From Rhynchosporium graminicola (lineage: Eukaryota > Ascomycota > Leotiomycetes > Helotiales > Ploettnerulaceae), in NCBI GenBank assembly GCA_900074885.1, contig FJUW01000063.1, forward strand, positions 320,957 through 384,956: a stretch of 64,000 nucleotides of DNA, read 5' to 3'. Made by a program: the position numbers and the translations under genes. The notes beneath the pieces were generated by a model, which was not told the origin of the DNA, made no database searches, and worked only from the letters and a program-made list of their open reading frames with translations. Shown in pieces: positions 12,001 through 24,761 of this stretch. Numbering within the stretch: position 1 is the first letter of the stretch; each line of letters begins with the position of its first letter.

Positions 12001-15000
12001 TCTTCGCTCTATTCCGATTATTCTAAAGCCTCCTCTACTAGGTCCCTTATAGAATATAGCGAAACCAAGGACTCGCAGTTATTCAAGATCGATAGAATAA
12101 TTAAGTATTAGGAAAGAAGCAACTACAGAGGTAATACAGGCGAGCACTTAAGAAGTATTAATCGAATCTTAGGGCTATTATTAAATATCCCAAATAAGTA
12201 CTATTACTATCTCGTTTCGTAGTTTACTAGATTCTTAGATAATTAGTTTCAAAGAATAACGGATTTAATTAGTAGCTTTATCATATATAGCTTAATAAGA
12301 TAGTATAGTAAGAAGCGTAAAATTAAGTAAGATCCTACGGCGGACCTAGTACTAAGTATCAGCGGCTCAGGACGAGTAAGTCTAGCTGCCCTTCATACTA
12401 TTCTTAAAGCTCCTACTAATTAAGTAAAAAGAAAGCTAGTAAACCGAAACTTATTATTTTCAGGTAATAGTTAGTAGATTAAAGCTATAGTAAGAGTAAC
12501 TGCCCCCGGTCTTAGTAAGGAATTAACAGCGGACTAGCCAGGTATAGTGAAGTGAAGCTTATACCGGTTACTCTATTAGGATAACCGCGAGAAAAAAAAA
12601 AGATTATACTATAGTTATTCGAAAGGGCTAATACTTCGACCTTAATATTATAAGAGGTTTACTATAATATAGCAAAATTGCATATAAAGTAGCATGATAA
12701 TATCTTCAGATCTAATATAAAATCTCTCCTCTATTACTCTTAATATCTTCGTCTTACCTGTTTATATAGCTTCTTTAACATTAAGGAAATGCTATCGAAT
12801 CGTTGCGAGGAGAATGTCGGCTAAAGTAAGAAAGATCGACAGTATATGCTATTCTATTACTAATTTAGATATGTTTATTATTTTTTAAGATGACTTATAT
12901 AAGAGCGACCTTACTTTCGATAATAAATCTCCTACTTGTTTATATTAGCTTATTTGAAGGTATCCAAAATTGCCTTCGCCTCCTTAAGGTCTCTTATCTT
13001 TATATATATTTAGACCGTACGAAAGCGTAAATTAAGATATACTCTCAAATCCTACCTGTTTAATTATTTGATTTTAAAATAGCTAATTAAGCTCGATATC
13101 GAGAAAGACTTTACGCTATTATATCTACTATAACTATAAGATATAGTATAACCTTTTTAGATAATATTATCGAGCGCTTAAGAAACAGTTTTACTTTTAG
13201 GTAAGAGTAGAGAGCGTATAAGTCAAACTTATTAGATACCGGAAAATTCCACCCTTAGAACAGCGGTAAGCAAAGTGATATAGTAATAAGCACGTCCAGC
13301 GGCAGTAAAGATTATTCAAACCAATTAAACATAAGAAGTGCTATAGTATAATACTATCGTGAATATTTACATAGCCCTACAGCTCCCCTCTTTTAGCATT
13401 ATGTATACTATAATAAGAGAAGTAGGCGAATCTGAAAGTGCTAAGCTTAAAGATAGATAAACAGCTAATATAAGCCAGCTAAGAAATAATAAAACTCTAG
13501 ATAGTAATACTTACTGATTAATGCTACGTATATTACGGAAGCATAGAAGAGGAGTTATAAGTAGGTCTCGCCTACCGTTATAAATCGCCAGGTAATATTT
13601 TCTATAGAACAGTATCGAACAGAGGAATATACTCCAATTAGTGCTAGACGAGACCTACCCTAAACCCGCTTCCGTACAGGAGATAATATATAGAGATAAC
13701 TCACTTACTTTATATCTATTCGCTGTTTATTAATAGCTTATCCTATATATTTATCCTATCCTCTTAGTAATAAGGCGGGTTATAATAGTATTAAAGTATA
13801 TAGATAGTATAGAAGTCATAAAATAGAAAAAAATATATCGAGGAAAATCCGTTAAGCCGGAGATAAGCTTAGTATACTATCGCACGAAGAGTATTAAAGA
13901 CTACGTATTTCGCAGAAGTCTATCTCTTATCTATAGTCTATCCTAAGGAAGGAGCTACCCCCCTCTATATATCCAAAAGAAAGGGATATTCAAATAAAGG
14001 TAATCTTTTGAAATAAATATCTATTTTATAACTTTATTTTATTCTTATATAACCTAGTTCAAAAGTTATCGTAAGTAGTTATAAGAGACTAATATAAAGG
14101 ACTTACTAAATAAGTATTTTTACTTTCGAGAAAGTTGCTACGTGATTAATAACTTCTTATAAGATTTACTTAAGATCGAGGAGAAAACGTTTACTCTAAA
14201 TATAATTAAGTTAGGCTTCCGAAATAATAGCCTATAGATGAAATTCGACTTAAAAATAAGATGAATATAAGTATATATTAATATCCCTTCTTAGTATTTC
14301 CCTCCTGTATACTAGTAAACGTGCTACCTGGGATATATAGATCTATCTAGTTCTAAATATTCCGGATTCTCTATAGATTATGTAAAAATCGCCTCGCTAC
14401 TTCCCTGAATTTAATACTCTACTACCTAAGGAGCAGATTACACTTTCAATTATACGACCTTTACTTCCTAAGGTAGCAGAAATAATAAGTTACTAAAAAA
14501 ATACTTAAGTATTAGCGCTGAAGGCTAGAGCTATTTCTTAGCCCTCTAAGTAAGAATTTTTTTTAACTCTATTTAACGCTATATAAAGTATAATATATAG
14601 GCGCTTATGCGGCGAATAAACTAATAGATATATAGCAAATTATTAAAGAGAGAATAAGCGTAAGTTAGATTTCTAAAGCTCTGAAAACAAGAGAATTAGT
14701 ATTAGTCACGCAGGTCTAATTAATACTAGCTAAGGTCGCGCTATAAAGAAGAGAAAGAGAGAGGAGGAAGTAAGTCAGAAGTCGTAGCGTTAGTATAATT
14801 AAGTTAAAAGCAATAAGGTATTAAGATTAGAAGATATAATTACTCTATAGGAGAGGAAGCTAGCTAATAGACGCTACGAGAAGAAGTAAGAGATTCTACC
14901 TGGAAAATCTCCTATATAGAAGTCGCTAGAGAATTACTACTTCTTAAATACTAGGAGTGAAAAGTAGCTAATAGCGCAACTACTGCTATAAAGATACCGA

Positions 15001-15250
15001 CTATAACTGTAGCTACAGAAGATCCAATAGCTATTTCTTCGACTTCTATAGCGATAATAATAACTATAAGCCTAAAGATAACGATATTAAAGTACTTCAT
15101 TTTAGTTATACATAAGTAGAGTTAGAAAGTTAAGTAGTACTAAACCGTTTGATATAAGCTAATCCGACTTTATTCTATTTTCATTAGATATTACTTCCTC
15201 CTAATCTTCATGCCCGTATCATACTAGCGGTATAATACCTAGTTAAATAG
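9020..15250. other. RIP-degraded sequence without an identified gene
   Basis: No intact frame exists. Several stretches stay readable for 50-100 codons with only TAA/TAG stops, so decayed genes are likely on both strands. The - strand at 9960-10440 is the clearest, and the + strand at 12570-13800 and 14620-15000 also reads in places. None of the conceptual peptides matched a family recognised from memory. In position these would be candidate cargo if the DUF3435 gene heads a large element. Confidence 0.5.
9960..10440 (-). pseudogene. RIP-mutated unrecognised coding remnant
   Basis: About 150 codons read in one frame on the - strand, interrupted only by TAG/TAA. They include IENISSEWV, YLYKSKRIKAHDDSLI, TTRVVDIEGEYLGT and VICVARLKLLIYKSL. 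The absence of TGA and frameshifts argues for a formerly coding sequence hit only by C-to-T/G-to-A changes. No domain was recognised and both ends are uncertain. Confidence 0.35.
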
Positions 15251-17000
15251 CACTCGAGATGATACAATAGAAATATCGGGTATTCCGCTAGGGCGCACGG
15301 GGGGATAAGGCGGTATCGTTAAAGCTAGCGAAGAAAGTTAGCTAGAGCTATATAACGATTTATTTAGACTATAACAGCTACTTAAGGCCGGGGCTTCCGA
15401 AATAGGGTTTACGATCTAGAGAAATATATCCGTAGCTATAGGCATTCTAACTCTGACTATCGGCTTCTTCGAAGCCACTTTCTTCGCTGCTGCTTACTTC
15501 TTCTTAGTCTTCTATCTAATCAGCTACTTAGAATTCCGTAATAACTCCTTATAATCTTCGACCTTTAAGGGGACCCTAGCTTTAACTATAATCTATACTA
15601 TCCAGACCCTTTCTAGCTGCATAAGATCATATACTAGCCTGACCCGCTTTCCTAGACTTACTAAGCGTGCTATAGTATTATTAGTAATAGATACCTTAAC
15701 TGCATCGTCTTTAAGTAAAGGAGCGAGACTATCTCGCCTATAGTCATGAGTAATATCTTCTTTAGCTTCTATATCTAGGCCCACGATATTATTTAGATAA
15801 AAGATAATTCTTATTTCTAGTAGAGTATTAGTAGTAAAGTATACTCGTTTACTATAAATCGACCTTACTAGCTCGATCTCGTTCATATTAGTAAGAATAG
15901 GATTATTATAGCCGGATTCCCGTCTATTCCCTTATAAACGTAGCTTATAAACTAGTAATATAAGCGTAAGTCCACAGATGAACTTCTTTACTCCTACTTT
16001 ATACTTCTACTCGAATACTTCCGCAACGAATTATCGGAGGCTCATAATATTAATTTCTCCTTCTCAGGTAAGCTCCTCCCTAAGCTTAGCTACCCCATAA
16101 GTATCAGAAATCACAGGATTTATATAATACTCTAGTATATCCAGCTTAGGAAAGGTTTTAGGTAGCTTCAGGCTCTTATACCTAGACTTGAAATACTTAC
16201 TTTTATTCGTCTGAACCTCAAAATTAAACCTTTCCCTCTACTTCGTATATCCTGCAGCATCTATCCTTAATATACTATATAGAGACTTTCTAAAGCCAGC
16301 TCTTATAGCTTCGTACGCTATTTTTACTCTAAACCCTATAACTCTATTAGTATCGTAATCTCCTCCGCTCAGCAAAGCAACTAAGATTATACCCTTAGGA
16401 TCGAGCCTAGATTTACTTTATTTAGTAACTTAAGTATCGTATACGTTAATATATATTAGAACCTTACCCTTAGGACTCTCTAAGGACTAGTTTCGTAATA
16501 TTAGACCGTATCCGAATACTAGGGTATCTATATTCTCGCTGAGGACTATATCTGTAATACCTTTACGCTAGAGTAAAGCGCACTCTGCTTCTGCTTCTCC
16601 GGGCGCAGTATAATAAGGGAAGCTAAAGTGATTAAGCAGCTATCTGAACTTTATTTCTAAGATATATATTCCTCTAGGAGCTATATGCTTATTCCGCTTC
16701 GTAAGCGGCTTATTAGCTCTATCGAAGATAAATAGAGGCTGAATAGAAATAGAGAGTAGTCGTAGAAGCTAGTAATATAATATTTGCAATACTAAACCTA
16801 AGGGCTTATTAGTATCTAATTTGATTTTCATATCTGTTTCTTACCTTAGGCTGCTCGAACTTGAAATAGCTATATTAAGGTATTAATAGTAATCCGCAGA
16901 GGCCTCCTAGTCTCTTCATATTTCTCGATAGCAAGTTTCACTAGAGCTACTCTTTTACTAGGGCTAATTTCTTAGTATAGACTTTCACTTATCAGTTATA
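15250..17000 (-). pseudogene. RIP-mutated XPG/Rad2-family nuclease (GEN1/Yen1-like)
   Basis: The - strand frame gives VALVKLAIEKYEETRRPLRI near 16930 (XPG N domain), then LLRLLSISIQPLFIFDRANK, YTAPGEAEAECALL (about 16562-16622, the metal-binding acidic XPG-I box), LSENIDTLVFGYG (about 16507-16545) and LLSGGDYDTN (about 16350-16382). These are the signatures of Rad2/XPG structure-specific nucleases such as Yen1/GEN1, which cut flaps or Holliday junctions. The N-domain catalytic Asp reads Asn (ITINTL instead of IAVDTS-type), a G-to-A change. A short intron is plausible near 16810-16850 between the N and I parts. An open stretch at 15593-15886 is the surviving C-terminal region. Stops elsewhere are TAG/TAA, so it is inactive. 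The family is confident; the exact paralogue and ends are not. Confidence 0.82.
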
Positions 17001-19690
17001 AGCTAGAATAAGAGGTAAGTTAATAGAATCACCTTAGTATTCCTATCTTTAATGTATTTTATAAAATCTGAATATTATAAGCAACTAAGTGAACAGACAG
17101 ACAGATAGATAATTTATTAGCGCCCGGCGATAAAGGGCAAATTATATATCTCGAGCTTTTTAGTAAACTTTTTTAGTAGACTATAAGGTAAGTAATATAG
17201 CTTATATAGCTTATAACATCGAGGTACTTTTAAGTAGAGGCAGAATTTAGCTCTAACCCTAGTATACTTCCTTCTCCCCCACTCTACTATTATTAGTATG
17301 TTTATATTAACTATAATAATAACGCTGTAACTAGATATTTATTAGAACATTTTAATAGAAACTTCTCCAAAAGAAAAGTAAGAAAAGAAGCTAGTATCCT
17401 CAGAAGCTTCGTGTAATATTCGTATCGTCTAGAGGAATCCGCCGAAAGAGACAAGAGTTCGAAATGCCCACCTCTAGCATAAATCGTATCAGCTGTCGTA
17501 GCTATATTATATGACCCAGGGAAATTCCGCTGTGATAAGTTATATTACTCGAATAGCCTGATCTTTATCGATACGAAATAATAGATCTCTTCTATCGAAG
17601 GTTTCGTAAGAGACCATCAGATATATTAATCGGCCGGACTCTGCGATTAATAAGCTAGATAAGATAAGGATCTATTGTATCGTAGTACTAAGAATATCTC
17701 AACTTTAAGAGGTATTCCTGCAGCTATAAAGAGTCATATAAGATACTCTATTAGTAGGAACTTTCATAGAAGTTAGGGATAAGACCGGGTTGAATCGCAA
17801 AATTATATCTCTATAATATATTCTTAAAAATCTAGGCTTAAGCACTAACTACTTATAACGAATAGTAACCATATCAGAGATACCTCATAATTTATACTTA
17901 TAATACCTAATAATACTAAGTTGGAATTTATAGGTAGTACCTAATAATATAGGATAAGATTGACCAGATACTTGAAATAAGATTCTAGTTCTTCAGATAC
18001 AGCCTATTTCGACGTAACTTTAGACTTCTTCGAAAGGTACGTATTTTCTTCCTCTGCTAGTAGTATAAGTTAAGCTTCGAGTATCTTAATAGCTTCTAAG
18101 GCGTCAGGCTCAACTCTTATCTCTATAATCTCTCTGCTTAAGGGCTCATATTCCTCGGAGACTAAGCTTCTATAGTATAGTAAAAATTATTAGATAGAGA
18201 CCTAATTACTCTTAGACCTCTCGTTAAAGCCTTCAGGCTAGCGCTAGGATTAAAGTCGTCGTAGTATTTAGACTAAAAATATATAACGCTATTAAAGTAT
18301 GCTATATATAAAAGGTAGGATCAGAAGTAGATATCTGACTTATAGACTACGTAGTAATACTTCTAACTTTCTAAGCAGATTAAGGAGCAGAGATTAAGTT
18401 ATATATATATCTAGAAGCAGGCATAGAGTTTATAGAAATATTATTTATATAATGATTCTGAAAGCTTTCAGCTTCTGCCTTAATATAATTTCGTATTTCT
18501 AAATAGTAACGTCGATCTTTCGAAAGCACCCTTTCAGATACTCGAGATACTTCGCATTAAAGATCTCAGTGCTTACGCTATACGAAATAAAGCGCGTTAA
18601 GACTAATACGTGCGGATCCTCTGAATATCTGCTGTCTCTCTATCTTAAGTCTTGAATCTTCTATATAAGTTTAAGACTATTTCATAGTTATAGACTCCTG
18701 CTCTATCTTAGTTATATCGAACTTGAAATCTTATTAATTTAAACATAAGTTACCTCGTTTTCTAGCTTGTAGATCTTTATTAGCCTCTCTTTATTTACTG
18801 CTGCCTCTAATAGTATTACTAACAGAATAACCAAATCAACCTTATAGTCCAGATTCTGCGAATCCTTATAAGAATAATTCAATCATCGTATTACTTTTTC
18901 TCGAAGGGGATAATATTTTTACTCGTACTTAAGCGTGCGGACCTAACGCTATATATAAGTAAGAGCTACAGAACGAGGCAACTTATAAACGCTCTACTTA
19001 TCTCCTAATCTTCTTACTGCTATACTAGTTTACCTCACTTTATTCTCTTACTAATCATACGGGTTTATTCTCACGCGGATCTTGCTATATGCCTCCCTAA
19101 TACGACTACCTTCAGCTCAGTCGAGACCATGCTCGCTTATAAGGGAACTATAACTTACGGCACGACTAATAATATTAAGATAGTAAATATGCCTATATAT
19201 TCTTTGCTCAGGAATCTCTAGCGAGAGCTGATAGATGGACTAGTATAAATTCAAAATACTATCTAAGGTATCGCCCAAAATCTTCCTAGTAGCAGGGGAA
19301 TATCAAGCTATAGACTTTCATTTGGACAAACTTAAGACTTCTCTAGCTGGAGTTCTGCTGCTCGCGGAGTACGACGGCCGATATAGCAGGCTATAGGCCT
19401 GGTTATGGAATTATAAGCTAAGCCGAGATATATATAATTCAATTTATCTAGTAGGAGATTAGCTATCAATTTCAACCCCTGGTCAGGGCTATGTTCTAAG
19501 TAGCTATACTCGTAATATCTCTATGCATAAGGAATTCTTAGAAAGGAAGTGGGCAGGGAGGTTACTAATTCAATAATACCATAAGAGATTTCTACTATTA
19601 GGCTATTTTTAGTAAGATATTCAAACGGGCGCTTCGAGTTAGGTAGATAGTACCACGAGGTTAATGCGAGTACTTGGAGTAAAGTTCGAA
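17000..19690. other. RIP-degraded sequence; short coding remnant at 18000-18180
   Basis: No gene could be named. On the - strand at about 18000-18180, roughly 55 codons read without a stop, including EPLSREIIEIRV and LEAIKILEAQLILLAEEE, which looks like the coiled-coil C-terminus of a real protein. From about 19100 the RIP signature weakens, and it is largely gone after about 19690. Confidence 0.45.
18919..19062 (+). repeat. RIP-mutated copy of the sequence at 20831-20972
   Basis: This stretch aligns along its length with 20831-20972. Shared blocks are agctacagaac, cgctct, cactttatt and aatcatacg. Most differences are C-to-T or G-to-A, with this copy the AT-rich one; for example, cgctgctgtgtttgttcgcc at the partner corresponds to ctgctatactagtttacctc here. 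Confidence 0.75.
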
Positions 19691-21056
19691 TCAAATGATA
19701 CTTAATTCTAAAAGATCAACGATTTCAGAAACTGCTTCTGCTATATGTATAAGTCTCCTCCTCAGCTTCCAAAGGACCACTCTTATATTTCATCTACCTT
19801 ACGCACACCCACAATGCACTATCATCCGCTGGACATCGCTCTCACGTCAGAATAGATGGTTCTGGTCCGTTTTCGAAGGACTTCACCTCATTTTCAAGGG
19901 GACTATCTCGATCACCTTCCATGGCTCATCTAACTAAGAATCGGGCTTTTCGGACTCGTTGCAAGCATGACGAAGATTAGAGAAAGGGAGCGGAGCTGAG
20001 CGTTCCCTTCGACGAGGCGAAGGGGAATTTAAGTTTCTGCGAAATCTTAGATTAGCATGGCAAACTTTCGTCCTTAAATTAATGTTCAGTTGCTCACGCT
20101 ACTGGTTATGTCCGTGTGACATAACACCTTTTCCGCCTCGCTTACGTTTGTTTTGCTTGCATTTCTGCTACCTAGTGCTGCTCAGGTACGAGCTCATCAT
20201 CAAGATGCCGAGAAAGTTTCGCTTCGTTGCGACGAAGAAGCGACGGTACACCCACTTCAGCATTCCTAGATCGAGTTAGCCTAGAGTCGCTGTGGTCATG
20301 GCGTGCCTTCATAAAAAATCACAGGGATGAAATACTTGCCGCGTCTGCAATTACAGACAGGTGTTGTCTTACCTCTGGTCCAGAATAAAAGAGGGGGAGG
20401 TCGCAACAATAGCTTCCCGAACCAACGATCTGGTCAGACTATTGGTTTCAATAAAGATCGGTGGTTTTTTATGCAGAGTCGTCACGAAAAGATAACCTCT
20501 GTTGCATTTTCGAGCGCTTTGGTATAACCAAGCCAGTCAGTGGCACATAGCACCTTCAGCTGGGACAGGGGTATCGTCAAAGGGTCTCACGCAAATACTG
20601 GTAGGTGACCAGGGCAGCAAACGATCATGTACCCAGTTTCGGCACGCAGATTTAATTCAATGCAACCAATCACTGTGTGAGTATCCGTGTCTTCCCAGGC
20701 GCTGACTCTTTTTTCCATGTGTAATTGCGGCCTACTTGCGTAACTTCCTTGATTCTCAGGCTGCCCAGGATACCATGCTGGATTCCAATGAATCAGGGCC
20801 GAAAGCGATCTTGAAGCGTGATATTGCTTCTGCTCGCAGTGTATAGACTCAGGTTATGGTATAAAGAGAAGCTACAGAACAATGCGACCCGCGTGCGCTC
20901 TTTCATCCTCCGATTTCTCACCGCTGCTGTGTTTGTTCGCCTTACTTTATCCCCTCACCAATCATACGAGTCCATTTTTCAAGGAGGTCCTGTGGGCAGG
21001 CTAAAGCATCCAAACTTGTCCGCCTCACTCCACTGCGTCCCTTGTTTACATGCACG
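19690..21056. other. Normal-composition stretch with no supported gene
   Basis: Composition changes sharply near 19690 from RIP-type to near-normal. Several open frames of 65-80 codons occur (19695-19937, 20082-20279, 20327-20527, 20818-21060), but many begin at non-ATG codons and none shows a domain. The right part may be the upstream region of the gene starting at 21057. Confidence 0.4.
20831..20972 (+). repeat. Unmutated copy of the sequence at 18919-19062
   Basis: This is the GC-richer partner of the duplicated segment. It lies just upstream of the gene remnant at 21057 and so may be its promoter or 5' flank. Its near-normal composition beside a RIP-mutated relative shows that the two copies had different histories. 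Confidence 0.75.
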
Positions 21057-21882
21057 ATGACTAGCCGAACGTGCACCACGAGCACTTCCAAAGCTAGAAA
21101 TCCGCCTGAGACTACTATCACCCAAGAGATAACTGTTACCTACAGCACTATCGAGAACAATATCGAGACGGTGAATGTATGTCCCCTAACACAGCTCCTT
21201 AAGTGTTGGCTTACTGACGTCCTTGTTTCAAGGATACGTTCGGTATAACTCATGTCGTAGAGGGCTGGCCTGGTCAGGCCCGGCCGCACGCGATAGATTT
21301 CGGCCTTTCGTCCAAGAAATGCGAAAGAGAAACCACAGAAGGGCTGAAAGAGGAGGTTACGAGTTTTAACGGACCACTCTATTGTTATCTTTGGGAGCTC
21401 GATACGGAGTCGTGGACATACAAGCTTTCCGCCAGCAACTGGTCCGAATCCGTGTATCATCTCACTTATCTGCGTGCTGATGGCACTGCCTCCGAGTGTG
21501 AAGTCCTGGCCGAAGCTCTGACCGGTAAGCCTCCTCCCCTTCCCTGACAAGTTATTATACATCAAATCTCAGACTTATAACTTACAGAATCATTGTCCGA
21601 GCACGATCTCGAGGCTACAGTAGATCTAGATTTCGCTGTAAGTGGCTGAGCTTTATTGGATTTTCATTCTAACGTATTGAGAAGATATCGGTACCAGACC
21701 CCTCCGCAGACTGGCAACGAAGGTGCGAGATTCTGGGCAACGAACGTATACTTGACGACGCTACTTGGCAGCTCGAGGAGATGTTGTCCGGCATGAGCAA
21801 CACCAAAGTCATTGCATCACAAATTCTATCACGTCTAGACTTCGTGCAAATCACTCATATCTCTCTTAGTCTTGAAAACTAG
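21057..21882 (+). pseudogene. Four-exon unrecognised gene, 3' end replaced by copia sequence
   Basis: A consistent splice model joins 21057-21176, 21233-21524, 21588-21637 and 21685-21882. The introns are 56, 63 and 47 nt with gtatgt, gtaagc and gtaagt donors, ctgac/ctaac branch-like sites, and frame kept at every junction. The product is about 220 residues, Thr/Ser-rich at the start, then WELDTESWTYKLSASNW, LRADGTASECEVLAEAL and DWQRRCEILGNERILDDATW. It resembles no family I recognise. The last 10-15 codons lie in sequence that, on the other strand, encodes the truncated copia reverse transcriptase, so the true 3' end is lost. Good splice sites make a real former gene likely. Whether it is still expressed is unknown. 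Confidence 0.5.
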
Positions 21883-23835
21883 TCGTGAACCAAGAACTCT
21901 GCACCCCTTTGGTACGTCTTTAAGGTTCATAGTCTTCCAAGTTGACTTCTCCTCAAGAGATCGATACTCCTTGATTATAGCCTTCTTCCATTCTGGCCAA
22001 TCAGGTCTCTTCATAGCCTGATCCAAGGTAGTCGGATCGTCCAGAAATGGAGACTCTTCTTGAGCCGTATGGAAGGCAAATCTGTACTCCCCAGTACTAC
22101 TATGATTACCTTCCATTGGAGAGGCAGCGTGAGAGTAGCCGTTATTTGGTTCCGGGGTTGCCTCAGGCGTCGAATTTGGGGCGTTCCGGCCAGAGCGTGT
22201 AGCCCTAGGGACGTACTCCGGCACATGGTTCTTGGATCCAGGAGGTCTGCCACGCTTCTTTTGTATGGTAATTTGCTCCGGAATGTCGACCTCTGGTGCA
22301 GGTACTTCGTCCGCGACTGTAGACTCGGCATCCACTGTACTGTCGACTTCACTTTCGGAATCCTCGTCTTGGCTGGTGATACCTGTATCAGGAGTAGTAC
22401 CGGTAACTTCGGCGGCTTGATTTTGACTCAAAGTATCAGTAGACTCAATATCACCCCTATTTTGAGGCACCATCATGGCGTCTTCTTCGTGAGGTTCTGT
22501 GACTAAACCGTCTTCATCAAATCGTAGATGAGAGGTACGAACCACCTTTCCATTGATTAGGCATCTGTAGATATTATGACCTTCAAATCCCACTAGAATA
22601 CCCTTTTCGGCTCTAGGAGCTACCTTGTGGCTCTGGACTCTCTTCTCCTTATCAATTAGTATGAAGACAGGACATCCCAATGCACGGAGATGCTTGACAG
22701 AGGGAGTATGGTTCACCCCTGGCTCAATACCGTCCCAGAAGCACTCAAATGGAGTCTTCCCTTCTACTCTAGAGGTAGAGGTAAGGTTGGCGATATGTAT
22801 GCAGGCGAGTAGAATCTCCGGCCACATGTAGTCAGGTATATTCTGATCTACCATGACTGTACGTACCTTCTCGATAATCGTACGTATAGAGCGTTCAGCT
22901 CTTTCATCTTGCTCTGGAGTATACGGAGTAGACTCCTCCAGTAGCATTCCAAGGTGATCGGCAAGCTCCTTCATCTGAGAGAGAGAGTACTCCTTGCCCC
23001 CGTCACATCTCCACACCTTAATTTTGCGTTGATACTGTGTTTCGGCCAACTTGATTAGCTTTTGATTAGCTAGATATGCATCCGACTTCTTGGCGTAGGT
23101 AAAGGCCCACTTTCCAGTCGAATAGGCGCATGAGAAGATAGAGGCGTAAGAGTGACCATTCAGACCCTTAGGTTTAAGGTGTACCACATCTACATGGATT
23201 TCATCTATTGATCTGGCAGGTCGAGCACGTGCCGACACCTTATTAACCTTCCGAATAGGTCGGCCTTTCTCATATGGTGCGTAAAGGCGAGTTCTACCAG
23301 TCTTAAGCTCTGTAAACTTCATACCAGTAACCATGGATTAAGTGCGACGTACTACGTCAAAGCTAGCGTGACATATACGTTTGTGCCAAAGCTCTATATC
23401 GACTGTAGCTTGCTCTACTGCTGCAGGTAAGCTCAAACCCGGAAGGCTAGCGTACCCTGCGCAGGAGGTCTCTTCTTCAATAATGAATAGATTCTTATCA
23501 ATTGTACAGATCTCCTTCTCCTTAGACGTGTAGAGAACAGAACTGCGTAAATAACCTCCTAATTTGTTCAATTTAGAACCGGAGTATAGGCAGACTGGAG
23601 ACTGCGGGATATACAGTGTATCATAGCACTCCAATGTGCGTACTGTACCGTCGGTCTTTAGCGCCTTAATCGTACAACTTCCAATCCCGGTAGGGCGTAA
23701 CGGCCCATTAACGGTGAGCATGCACTGTAAATCGTCTCTTAGCGTATATGAGGTAAACTTGGAAAGGTCGTTGGATATATGCTCCGTAGCGCCGGTGTCG
23801 AAGAGCCATCGTGACTTATTATGGTGAGAGAACAT
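21858..23835 (-). pseudogene. Copia protease-integrase remnant with truncated RT
   Basis: Two frames, 23835-23338 and 23334-21838, form one former polyprotein part separated by a single TAA (CAA-to-TAA type). The first holds the protease active site DTGA at its N-terminus and the HHCC-type LWHKRICH motif near its end. The second holds the integrase core: IHVDVVHLKPKG (first Asp), WRCDGGKEY (second Asp region), the TPEQDERAERSIRT block (catalytic Glu), and then the conserved LRALGCPVFIL. A long acidic, low-complexity linker follows, and the frame ends a few residues into the RT domain. Integrases of this type insert the element DNA. The polypeptide cannot replicate itself without RT. Confidence 0.88.
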
Positions 23836-23975
23836 AGCTGTGGAAGCCGTAATAGTAGGGAAACACGGTAAAAGGGCTGCGCCGAAAATGCTTTTCTCGT
23901 CGGAATCGTCATCCTTCTCCTTCTTCTTTCCACTACTGGTCTTCTTCTTATCAGTATTCTCTCCCTCCTTCTTCT

Positions 23976-24761
23976 TCAGCCATTCGGCATGCGGGATGCG
24001 GTGGTTTTACCAGTTGTATGCGCGAGAGGTCCGGCCTTGCAATTCAGCGTGATTGCTAGCTTCATTTGACTCTCTCCAGACTCCCAATCTTGCCACTTCT
24101 TAAGTGCTTTATCGTCGACATCGTCGTCCCATTCGTCTACCTCTTTAGGCACGTGGTCACGCGACTTGACGTTGAGAAACTTGCTGATTCCATTAGTTTT
24201 GGCATTATTCAGTACTTTGTCTCTCCATTCCGTGTAGTTCTCTCCTCCCTTGAGCTTATAGCCGTCTGCCAAGTTTAAGGACGTAGAGCTACTCATCTTC
24301 TTGCGTTTATACGGCTCTGGCGTAGTCGCAGTGATGGGTTCCGATTCCGGGTCTTCCGGATCCTCTGGATGATCCTGGGACGTCGATTTGGCGTCTGCAG
24401 GGGGTAAATCGGGTATATTTTGAGTCCTGGGGACTTGGGTGGTGGCTTCCGGCGCTAGCGCGGAAAACTCTGCACCTCGGGATGCGACAATTTCGGAATC
24501 GTCGACTTTGACTGCTGTACGAGTACGAGTATTGAGTACTGTACGGCTTGTTTGTGGTGGTAAAGACTCTTCAAGAGAATCTTCAATAGAGTTGGAGTTG
24601 TCGGAGTACACTTCTTCGACTTCTTCCAATGATGGTAGCGTAGGTGCGACAGCTGAAGAACTCTCTCCACTGGCGCTCTGCGCGACTGTATTTGCTGTAG
24701 AATAACGCGCCAGTTTGACTGAACTATACGCGTATACTGTACCTTGATCGGAAGCTCGCAA
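23976..24761 (-). pseudogene. Copia gag remnant with internal deletion
   Basis: The frame carries LNLADGYKLKGGENYTEWRD, the usual N-terminal signature of copia gag (capsid-forming) proteins, and WESGESQMKLAITLNCK. It then jumps to a stop at 23976. In another frame the sequence resumes as RIPHAEWLKKKEGENTDKKK, which is the tail normally found after the CCHC knuckle. Most of the capsid and the zinc knuckle are therefore deleted. The frame has no ATG before the methionine preceding SSSTSLNL (about 24280), so the upstream acidic stretch may be untranslated or mutated. Confidence 0.75.

Noticed and set aside
21140..21565. 141-codon frame on the - strand
   Set aside because: It covers the splice-consistent gene on the + strand and has no domain, so it is likely a shadow.
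22060..22506. 148-codon frame on the + strand
   Set aside because: It is the antisense shadow of the copia integrase/linker on the - strand; no domain.
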